From NCBI GenBank assembly GCA_023462275.1, contig JAEWYD010000302.1, positions 1 through 9,016 of the forward strand: DNA of 9,016 nt. Reading direction: 5' to 3'. Origin of the DNA: Actinomycetes bacterium (lineage in GTDB: Bacteria; Actinomycetota; Actinomycetes; Actinomycetales; Cellulomonadaceae). A model generated the notes under the pieces. It saw only the letters and a list, made by a program, of their open reading frames with translations. It searched no databases and was not told the origin of the DNA. The translations under genes were made by a program, and so were the position numbers. Below are positions 1 through 5,080 of this stretch, in pieces (position 1 is the stretch's first letter; each line of letters opens with the position of its first letter).

Positions 1-1982
1 GTCCCGGTGGCGGCGGCGGTCGCCCCGGCGCCGGCGGCCGCGGCAGCACGCAGGGCGCGTTCGGCCGTGCCGGCGGGAGGCCGGTTCGCGGGCGGAAGTC
101 CAAGCGCGCGAAGCGGCAGGAGTTCGAGCAGATGCAGGCGCCGTCGCTCGGCGGCGTCCAGGTGCCTCGCGGCGACGGCAAGACCGTCATCCGCCTGCGC
201 CACGGTGCGTCGCTGAACGACTTCGCGGACAAGATCGACGCGAACCCGGCGAGCCTGGTCACCGTCCTCTTCCACCTCGGTGAGATGGCGACGGCGACGC
301 AGTCGCTCGACGAGGACACGTTCGGCACGCTCGCGGCCGAGCTGGGCTACGTCATCGAGATGGTCTCGGCGGAGGAGGAGGACCGCGAGCTGCTCGGGGC
401 CTTCGACATCGACCTCGAGGCCGAGCTGGCCGAGGAGGGCGACGACCAGCTGCAGCCGCGGCCGCCCGTCGTCACGGTCATGGGCCACGTCGACCACGGC
501 AAGACCAAGCTCCTCGACGCGATCCGGTCCACGGACGTCGTCGCGGGCGAGGCCGGCGGCATCACCCAGCACATCGGTGCGTACCAGGTGAAGGCCGAGC
601 ACGAGGGCATCGAGCGCCCGATCACCTTCATCGACACCCCGGGTCACGAGGCGTTCACCGCCATGCGTGCCCGTGGTGCCCAGGTGACGGACATCGCCAT
701 CCTCGTGGTGGCGGCGGACGACGGCGTGATGCCGCAGACCATCGAGGCGCTCAACCACGCACAGGCGGCGAACGTGCCGGTCGTGGTCGCGGTCAACAAG
801 GTGGACAAGGAGGGGGCGAACCCCGCCAAGATCCGCCAGCAGCTGACCGAGTACAACCTCGTGGCCGAGGAGTACGGCGGCGACACGATGTTCGTCGACG
901 TCTCCGCCAAGCAGCAGACCGGCATCGACGAGCTGCTCGAGGCCGTCCTGCTCACGGCGGACGCAGCGCTGGACCTGCGGGCGAACCCCGACAAGGACGC
1001 GCGCGGCGTGGCCGTCGAGGCGAACCTCGACCGCGGTCGCGGCGCCGTGGCCACGGTCCTCGTCCAGTCCGGCACCCTGCACGTCGGCGACGCGATCGTC
1101 GCGGGCACGGCCCACGGCCGCGTGCGTGCGATGTTCGACGAGCACGGCACGACGCTCACCGAGGCCACGCCGGCGCGGCCGGTCCAGGTCCTCGGCCTGA
1201 CGTCGGTCCCGCGGGCGGGTGACACCTTCCTGGTGGCGCCGGACGACCGCACGGCCCGGCAGATCGCCGAGAAGCGTGAGGCGGCCGAGCGTGCCGCGCA
1301 GCTGGCCAAGCGGCGCAAGCGCATCAGCCTGGAGGACTTCACGCAGGCGCTCCAGCAGGGCAAGGTCGAGACCCTCAACCTCGTCCTCAAGGGCGACGTC
1401 TCCGGTGCCGTCGAGGCCCTGGAGGACGCGCTGCTCAAGATCGACGTGGGCGACGAGGTCGACCTGCGGGTCATCCACCGCGGTGTCGGTGCGATCACGC
1501 AGAACGACGTCAACCTCGCCACGGTCGACAACGCGATCATCATCGGCTTCAACGTGAAGTTCGCGGAGCGCGTCGAGGAGCTCGCCGAGCGCGAGGGCGT
1601 GGACGTGCGGTTCTACTCGGTCATCTACCAGGCGATCGACGACGTCGAGGCGGCCCTCAAGGGCATGCTCAAGCCGGAGTACGAGGAGGCCCAGCTCGGC
1701 ACCGCCGAGGTCCGCGAGGTCTTCCGCTCGAGCCGGTTCGGCAACATCGCCGGTTCGCTGGTGCGTTCGGGCACGATCCGTCGCAACACGAAGGCGCGCG
1801 TCCTGCGCGGCGGCAAGACGGTGGCGGAGAACCTCACCATCGACTCGCTGAAGCGGTTCAAGGACGACGCCACCGAGGTCCGCGAGGGCTACGAGTGCGG
1901 CATCGGCCTCGGCTCGTTCAACGACATCCAGGTGGACGACGTCATCGAGACCTACGAGATGCGGGAGATCCCGCGCTCGTAG
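1..1982 (+). CDS. infB: Translation initiation factor IF2, 5'-truncated by window edge
   Basis: GTPase that brings formyl-Met-tRNA to the 30S subunit and promotes 50S joining in the cytoplasm. The reading frame is open from base 3, giving 659 residues in the window; the real start lies upstream. The first 40 or so residues are the Gly/Arg-rich linker typical of actinobacterial IF2, ending in a basic KSKRAKRQEF stretch. The IF2N domain follows at about 180-370. All GTPase motifs are present: G1 GHVDHGKT at 483-506, G2 GGITQHIG from 555, G3 DTPGHEAF at 633-656, G4 NKVD at 795-806 and G5 SAK at 903-911. Domains II and III follow, then the C-terminal C2 domain that binds fMet-tRNA, with GYECGIG near 1887-1907. 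It ends at TAG 1980-1982. This is the usual neighbour upstream of rbfA. The identification is secure; only the missing N-terminus is unknown. Confidence 0.98.
   Translation, partial: PGGGGGRPGAGGRGSTQGAFGRAGGRPVRGRKSKRAKRQEFEQMQAPSLGGVQVPRGDGKTVIRLRHGASLNDFADKIDANPASLVTVLFHLGEMATATQSLDEDTFGTLAAELGYVIEMVSAEEEDRELLGAFDIDLEAELAEEGDDQLQPRPPVVTVMGHVDHGKTKLLDAIRSTDVVAGEAGGITQHIGAYQVKAEHEGIERPITFIDTPGHEAFTAMRARGAQVTDIAILVVAADDGVMPQTIEALNHAQAANVPVVVAVNKVDKEGANPAKIRQQLTEYNLVAEEYGGDTMFVDVSAKQQTGIDELLEAVLLTADAALDLRANPDKDARGVAVEANLDRGRGAVATVLVQSGTLHVGDAIVAGTAHGRVRAMFDEHGTTLTEATPARPVQVLGLTSVPRAGDTFLVAPDDRTARQIAEKREAAERAAQLAKRRKRISLEDFTQALQQGKVETLNLVLKGDVSGAVEALEDALLKIDVGDEVDLRVIHRGVGAITQNDVNLATVDNAIIIGFNVKFAERVEELAEREGVDVRFYSVIYQAIDDVEAALKGMLKPEYEEAQLGTAEVREVFRSSRFGNIAGSLVRSGTIRRNTKARVLRGGKTVAENLTIDSLKRFKDDATEVREGYECGIGLGSFNDIQVDDVIETYEMREIPRS
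118..134 (+). promoter_or_regulatory. Possible internal translation start within infB
   Basis: AGGAG at 118-122 stands nine bases before an in-frame ATG at 132-134, a spacing compatible with ribosome binding. Initiation here would give a 616-residue IF2 lacking the Gly/Arg linker but keeping the IF2N domain and everything after it. E. coli infB is known to make shorter IF2 forms from internal starts. Use of this site is inference: the Met and its Lys-Arg-Gln-Glu context are also conserved as protein sequence, which could explain the match. Confidence 0.35.
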
Positions 1983-1992
1983 TCGGTCGTCG

Positions 1993-2029
1993 CGTCCGGG
2001 GGCGGGTGCTGTCCACCCGCCCCCGGACG
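1993..2029 (+). terminator. Perfect 16-bp hairpin between infB and rbfA
   Basis: The left arm cgtccgggggcgggtg (1993-2008) and right arm (2014-2029) are exactly complementary, with a five-base loop ctgtc. The hairpin begins 10 bases after the infB stop. It is followed by ttcgacc rather than a T tract, which is common for terminator-like hairpins in GC-rich Actinobacteria. It could be a partial terminator, a 3'-end stabiliser of infB mRNA or a processing site. Since rbfA follows without an evident promoter, full termination is not certain. Confidence 0.7.
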
Positions 2030-2079
2030 TTCGACCTGCCGCCCGTCCCGACCCCCACGACCGTCGAAAGGACCCCACG

Positions 2080-2538
2080 ATGGTGGACCACCCGCGGGCG
2101 ACCCGGCTCGCAGAGCGCATCCAGGTGATCGTCGCGGAGATGCTCGACACGAAGGTCAAGGACCCTCGGCTCGGCTTCGTGACGGTGACGGCGGTGCGCG
2201 TCACGGGCGACCTCCAGCACGCGTCCGTCTTCTACACGGTCCTCGGCGACGAGGAGGCGCGGGCCGGCACGGCAGCGGCCCTCGAGAGCGCCAAGGGCCT
2301 GATCCGCTCGGAGGTCGGCCGTCAGACGGGCGTGCGCCTCACCCCGACGCTGGAGTTCGTGCCGGACGCCGTCCCGGAGACGGCGGCCCACATCGCCGAG
2401 GCGCTGCGGGCGGCCAGGGAGCAGGACGCCGCCGTCGCCGCGCTGGCGGCCTCGGCCGCGTACGCCGGCGACGCCGACCCGTACCGCAAGCCGGCGGAGC
2501 CGGGTGCGGACGAGGACGAGCCGGACGAGGAGCAGTAG
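2080..2538 (+). CDS. rbfA: 30S ribosome-binding factor A
   Basis: Small KH-fold protein that binds the immature 30S subunit and helps 16S rRNA 5'-end maturation. It is 152 residues. The core matches the family: LAERIQVIVAEML near the N-terminus, KDPRLGFVTVTAVRVTGDL at about 27-45, then HASVFYTVLG and an ALESAKGLIR helix carrying the AxG turn of the RbfA KH fold. A variable acidic tail (DEDEPDEEQ) closes it. The ATG at 2080 is chosen because GAAAGGA at 2066-2072 lies seven bases upstream and the N-terminus MVDHPRATRLAERI looks normal for the family. It lies 97 bases after infB, past a strong hairpin, and its TAG touches the truB start. Some actinobacteria carry a DUF503 gene between infB and rbfA or a DHH phosphoesterase gene after rbfA; neither is present here. 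Confidence 0.96.
   Translation: MVDHPRATRLAERIQVIVAEMLDTKVKDPRLGFVTVTAVRVTGDLQHASVFYTVLGDEEARAGTAAALESAKGLIRSEVGRQTGVRLTPTLEFVPDAVPETAAHIAEALRAAREQDAAVAALAASAAYAGDADPYRKPAEPGADEDEPDEEQ
2527..2532 (+). promoter_or_regulatory. truB Shine-Dalgarno inside the rbfA tail
   Basis: GAGGAG, encoding part of the acidic end of RbfA, lies six bases before the truB GTG. The rbfA stop and truB start touch (TAGGTG at 2536-2541), so ribosomes finishing rbfA are placed to start truB. This site decides the GTG at 2539 as the truB start. Confidence 0.75.
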
Positions 2539-3444
2539 GTGCCCGACGGCCTCGTCGTCGTCGACAAGCCGGCCGGCTGGACGAGCCACGACGTCGTCGG
2601 GCGCGTCCGGCGGCTGGCCGGCACGCGACGGGTCGGCCACGCCGGCACGCTGGACCCCATGGCCACGGGCGTGCTCGTGGTGGGTGTGGAGCGGGCGACC
2701 CGGCTGCTCACCTACGTCGTCGGCGCGGACAAGGACTACGCCGCGACCGTGCGCCTCGGCGTCGCGACGACCACGGACGACGCGGAGGGCGAGGTGCTCG
2801 CGGTGGCGCCCGCGGGCGTCGTCGGGGCCGTGACCCCGCAGGCACTGGCGGAGGCCGTCGCGGCGCTCACGGGGCCGATCGCCCAGGTACCGTCGAGCGT
2901 GAGCGCGATCAAGGTCGACGGGAAGCGGGCCTACGCGCGCGTCCGCGCTGGCGAGGACGTCGTCCTGGCGGCCCGTCCCGTCACGGTGCACCGGTTCGAC
3001 GTCGTCGCGACCCGTGCGGCCGAGCACGAGGGGGCGCCGGTCCTCGACGTCGACGTCGTGGTCACCTGCTCGTCCGGCACGTACGTGCGGGCGCTGGCGC
3101 GCGACGTCGGGGCCCGGCTCGGCGTCGGTGGCCACCTCACCGCTCTGCGCCGCACGCGCGTGGGCGGCTACGGGCTCGAGGTCGCGCACACCCTGGAGGA
3201 GCTGGCGGCGGACTTCACGGTCCTGCCCCTGGCCGACGCCGCGCGCGCCACCTTCCCGGTGCGCGAGCTCACGGCCGAGGAGACGCGGGAGCTGTCGTTC
3301 GGCCGCCGCATCGCCGCCTCGGAGGGGCCGGTGGGGACGCCCGACGCGCCCGTCGCGGCGTTCGCGCCCGACGGCACGCTCGTCGCCCTGCTCGCGGACG
3401 AGGCGGGGCGATCGCGCCCGGTCCTGGTCCTCGCCCCGGCCTGA
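2539..3444 (+). CDS. truB: tRNA pseudouridine-55 synthase TruB
   Basis: Isomerises uridine-55 to pseudouridine in the T loop of tRNAs. It is 301 residues from a GTG start. The N-terminus GLVVVDKPAGWTSHDVV is diagnostic, followed by GHAGTLDPMATGVL, in which Asp39 is the catalytic nucleophile by family alignment. Further family blocks are the KDYAATVRLG motif, QVPSSVSAIKVDGKRAYARVR, and CSSGTYVRALARDVG at about 177-191. The last 80 residues or so form the C-terminal domain found in actinobacterial TruB in place of a classical PUA domain; its assignment is less certain than the catalytic part. The start abuts the rbfA stop and has an SD inside rbfA. The following 61 bases to ribF hold only a short palindrome (3445-3454) and a weak 5-bp hairpin (3456-3469). 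Confidence 0.97.
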   Translation: MPDGLVVVDKPAGWTSHDVVGRVRRLAGTRRVGHAGTLDPMATGVLVVGVERATRLLTYVVGADKDYAATVRLGVATTTDDAEGEVLAVAPAGVVGAVTPQALAEAVAALTGPIAQVPSSVSAIKVDGKRAYARVRAGEDVVLAARPVTVHRFDVVATRAAEHEGAPVLDVDVVVTCSSGTYVRALARDVGARLGVGGHLTALRRTRVGGYGLEVAHTLEELAADFTVLPLADAARATFPVRELTAEETRELSFGRRIAASEGPVGTPDAPVAAFAPDGTLVALLADEAGRSRPVLVLAPA

Positions 3445-3490
3445 CGGGCGCCCGCCGGCGCGGACGCCGTCCGGGAGGGGCGGCCCGGCG

Positions 3491-3499
3491 TGGCAGGCT
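3491..3499 (+). promoter_or_regulatory. Candidate extended -10 for a leaderless ribF mRNA
   Basis: TGG followed by CAGGCT (3494-3499) resembles an extended -10 of the TGn plus TAnnnT type, with one mismatch in the conserved TA. The ribF GTG begins seven bases after its last base, where a transcript would be expected to start. No Shine-Dalgarno lies near the GTG, and the closest purine run (3473-3480) is about 25 bases away. No convincing -35 is seen at 16-18 bases. The element is inferred. Confidence 0.35.
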
Positions 3500-3505
3500 T
3501 GGCAC

Positions 3506-4498
3506 GTGCATCGCTGGACCGACCTGAGCCAGGTCCCCGAGGGCTTCGGCCCGTCCGTCGTCACCATCGGCAACTTCGACGGCGTGCACCGCGGCCACCG
3601 CAGCGTGCTGGGTCGCATGGTGGCGACCGCTCGGCACATCGGTGGGGCGGCCATCGCGCTGACGTTCGACCCGCACCCGGCGCAGGTGCACCGGCCGGAG
3701 TCCGCGCCGCCGCTCATCACGGGCCTCACGGACCGCCTGGAGCTGCTCGAGCAGACCGGCATCGACGCAGTCCTGGTCGTGCGCTACTCGCTGGAGTTCG
3801 CCTCGGCCACGGCGGAGGAGTTCGTGCGTCGCTACCTCGTCGACGGGCTGCACGCGCGGGTCGTCGTCATCGGCCGCGACGTGCGGTTCGGCAAGGACAA
3901 CCACGGCGACCTCGGCACGATGCGGGCGCTGGGGGAGCGGTACGGGTTCGAGGTGCAGGTGGTCGAGGACATCGCCCACGAGCCTGAGCCCGACCGGCGG
4001 TGGTCCTCGACGTGGGTGCGCGAGCTCCTCGCCGACGGCGACGTCGAGGGCGCCGCCGCGATCCTCGGCCGGCCGCACCGGCTCCGCGGGCACGTGGTGC
4101 ACGGCGACGCGCGCGGGCGCACGCTCGGCTACCCGACGGCGAACCTCGGCGGCGACCTCACCGGGGTCGTGCCCGCCGACGGCGTGTACGCCGGCTGGAT
4201 GCGGCGCGTGGACCACCCCGTCGACAGCCCCGACGGCTACCTGCCGGTCGCCATCTCCATCGGGACGAACCCGACGTTCGACGGCGCGGGCCGCCGGGTC
4301 GAGGCCCACGTGCCCGACCGCCGGGACCTGGAGCTGTACGGCGAGGAGGTCGTGCTCGAGCTGGTGGCGCGCCTGCGGCCGATGCTGCGGTTCGACTCGG
4401 TCGACGCCCTGGTCGCCCAGATGGACGACGACGTCGCCCGTACGCGGGTGCTGCTCGGTCGCGGTCCGCTCGTGTTGGGTCGCCCGGCGGACGGCTGA
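3506..4498 (+). CDS. ribF: Bifunctional riboflavin kinase / FAD synthetase
   Basis: Phosphorylates riboflavin to FMN and adenylylates FMN to FAD. It is 330 residues from GTG 3506. The N-terminal adenylyltransferase domain (about 15-180) shows TIGNFDGVHRGH at 20-31, the nucleotide-binding HxGH-type motif, then TFDPHP and a VIGRDVRFGKDN block. The C-terminal kinase domain (about 190-325) shows GRTLGYPTAN at 203-212 after Arg-Gly, GVYAG, SIGTNPTFDG and VEAHVPDR, whose Glu is the expected catalytic base. The start is chosen because MHRWTDL before the family pattern is typical of actinobacterial RibF; earlier in-frame codons would run back into truB. There is no Shine-Dalgarno. It follows truB by 61 bases, and its TGA lies within the rpsO promoter. 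The cofactor role is unrelated to its neighbours, but the truB-ribF-rpsO order is widely conserved. Confidence 0.96.
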   Translation: MHRWTDLSQVPEGFGPSVVTIGNFDGVHRGHRSVLGRMVATARHIGGAAIALTFDPHPAQVHRPESAPPLITGLTDRLELLEQTGIDAVLVVRYSLEFASATAEEFVRRYLVDGLHARVVVIGRDVRFGKDNHGDLGTMRALGERYGFEVQVVEDIAHEPEPDRRWSSTWVRELLADGDVEGAAAILGRPHRLRGHVVHGDARGRTLGYPTANLGGDLTGVVPADGVYAGWMRRVDHPVDSPDGYLPVAISIGTNPTFDGAGRRVEAHVPDRRDLELYGEEVVLELVARLRPMLRFDSVDALVAQMDDDVARTRVLLGRGPLVLGRPADG

Positions 4499-4504
4499 TA
4501 GGCT
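4475..4504 (+). promoter_or_regulatory. Predicted rpsO promoter overlapping ribF stop
   Basis: A -35 element TTGGGT (4475-4480) and a -10 element TAGGCT (4499-4504) are separated by 18 bases. TAGGCT is a typical housekeeping -10 of GC-rich Actinobacteria. The TGA directly before it is the ribF stop codon and also fits the TGn of an extended -10. Transcription would begin near 4511, leaving a leader of about 80 nt before rpsO. Confidence 0.7.
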
Positions 4505-4510
4505 GCTGGC

Positions 4511-4590
4511 GCCGTGTGATCGGCCGCGGATCCAGAGAGCCCGGGTGGATGTGCCCCGGCGCACCGCGCAAACGAACCCAAGGAGAGCCA
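4511..4590 (+). promoter_or_regulatory. rpsO 5' leader with small hairpins, possible S15 autoregulatory RNA
   Basis: Between the predicted transcription start and the rpsO GTG there are three short potential stems: gccg/cggc (4511-4524), atcca/tggat (4530-4550) and gtgc/gcac (4551-4564). The loops of the second and third contain complementary ccggg (4541-4545) and cccgg (4555-4559), which could form a loop-loop or pseudoknot pairing. An alternative outer stem pairs gcgcc 4509-4513 with ggcgc 4558-4562. S15 represses its own mRNA through structurally different leaders in several phyla. A regulatory role here is inference. AAGGAGAG at 4580-4587 is the ribosome binding site. Confidence 0.4.
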
Positions 4591-4860
4591 GTGCCCCTCG
4601 ACGCCGCCACCAAGCAGCGCATCATGGCCGAGTACGCGACCGGTCCGAACGACACGGGCTCCCCGGAGGTCCAGATCGCGCTGCTCACGCAGCGGATCAA
4701 GGACCTCACCGAGCACCTCAAGGAGCACAAGCACGACCACCACTCGCGTCGTGGTCTGCTCCTCCTCGTCGGCCAGCGGCGTCGCCTCCTCGGCTACCTG
4801 CAGAAGGTCGACATCGCGCGCTACCGCAGCCTGATCGAGCGCCTCGGTCTGCGCCGCTGA
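4591..4860 (+). CDS. rpsO: Small ribosomal subunit protein S15
   Basis: Primary-binding protein of the 30S platform that attaches to the 16S central domain and is needed for S6/S18 and S11/S21 assembly; it also contacts the 50S subunit. It is 89 residues, exactly the usual family length. The start is GTG 4591, with AAGGAGAG at 4580-4587 ideally placed. Family blocks are intact: TGSPEVQIALLTQRI at about 21-35, EHKHDHHSRRGLL (RNA-contacting His/Ser/Arg loop), and GQRRRLLGYL followed by the tyrosine-containing RYRSLIERLGLRR end. It has its own promoter overlapping the ribF stop and a strong hairpin nine bases after its TGA, so it can be expressed as a single gene as well as with pnp. The rpsO-pnp order is widely conserved. 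Confidence 0.98.
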   Translation: MPLDAATKQRIMAEYATGPNDTGSPEVQIALLTQRIKDLTEHLKEHKHDHHSRRGLLLLVGQRRRLLGYLQKVDIARYRSLIERLGLRR

Positions 4861-4869
4861 ACCACGCCG

Positions 4870-4901
4870 ACCAGCCCGGACCCGCGAGGGTCCGGGCTGG
4901 T
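4870..4901 (+). terminator. rpsO 3' terminator/attenuator hairpin
   Basis: A perfect 14-bp stem (4870-4883 with 4888-4901) closes on the tetraloop GCGA, a GNRA-type loop that adds stability. It begins nine bases after the rpsO stop and is followed by tcggtgtc, with no T tract. No convincing promoter is seen in the gap before pnp, so it is more likely a partial terminator, or an mRNA end-point allowing pnp read-through, than an absolute stop. Confidence 0.8.
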
Positions 4902-4911
4902 TCGGTGTCAG

Positions 4912-4935
4912 GCGCACGGGCTGGCCCCGGTGCGC
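4912..4935 (+). other. Second hairpin in the rpsO-pnp gap
   Basis: GCGCAC (4912-4917) pairs with GTGCGC (4930-4935). Inside, ggg 4918-4920 can pair with ccc 4926-4928 around the loop ctggc, leaving one bulged G. Stable stems between rpsO and pnp are the known RNase III entry sites for PNPase control in E. coli, and an RNase III-sensitive rpsO-pnp gap is known in Streptomyces. That role here is inferred from position only. The rest of the gap to 5059 holds a weak GGACC/GGTCC stem (4961-4978) and nothing else recognised. Confidence 0.45.
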
Positions 4936-5059
4936 ACACAACTCCATCCAGAACACTCCCGGACCCGGTGCCCGGTCCTCGGTAGTGGCTCGCGGATCAT
5001 CTCGGCGCACAGCTGCCGCTCCGCGGACCTCGATCGAAGACCGCCGCAACCTGGCCGGG

Positions 5060-5075
5060 CCTTCGACGAAGGGGG
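5060..5075 (+). promoter_or_regulatory. pnp ribosome binding site within a small hairpin
   Basis: GAAGGGGG (5068-5075) is the pnp Shine-Dalgarno, five bases before ATG 5081, and it fixes that start. Its first part, GAAGG (5068-5072), is fully complementary to CCTTC (5060-5064) across the loop gac, so the site can be masked in a 5-bp stem. A further ggg (5057-5059) could pair with ccc (5078-5080) next to the ATG. Regulation by masking is inference. Confidence 0.45.
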
Positions 5076-5080
5076 ATCCC

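Noticed and set aside
3..60. GGC-rich simple repeat at the left edge
   Set aside because: It is the coding sequence for the glycine-rich IF2 linker, normal for this group, not a separate repeat element.
3445..3469. Terminator between truB and ribF
   Set aside because: Only a 10-base palindrome without a loop and a 5-bp stem are present; both are expected by chance at this GC content.
1942..3762. A 606-codon open frame on the - strand across rbfA, truB and the ribF start
   Set aside because: It spans several genes and their gaps, is rich in Arg/Asp/Gly/His without motifs, and has no Shine-Dalgarno; it is a composition artefact.
4000..4860. A 286-codon frame covering the ribF end and all of rpsO
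   Set aside because: Its last part is rpsO itself read in frame; the upstream part is the wrong frame of ribF. The GTG at 4591 with its SD gives the standard 89-residue S15.
4983..4990. TAGTGG as a -10 element for pnp
   Set aside because: The last position is not T and no -35 is found at a suitable distance, so I do not call a pnp promoter.
4985..5080. Upstream in-frame GTG extension of pnp
   Set aside because: The extra 32 residues are Arg/Ala/Ser-rich and unlike PNPase, and a strong Shine-Dalgarno lies directly before ATG 5081.
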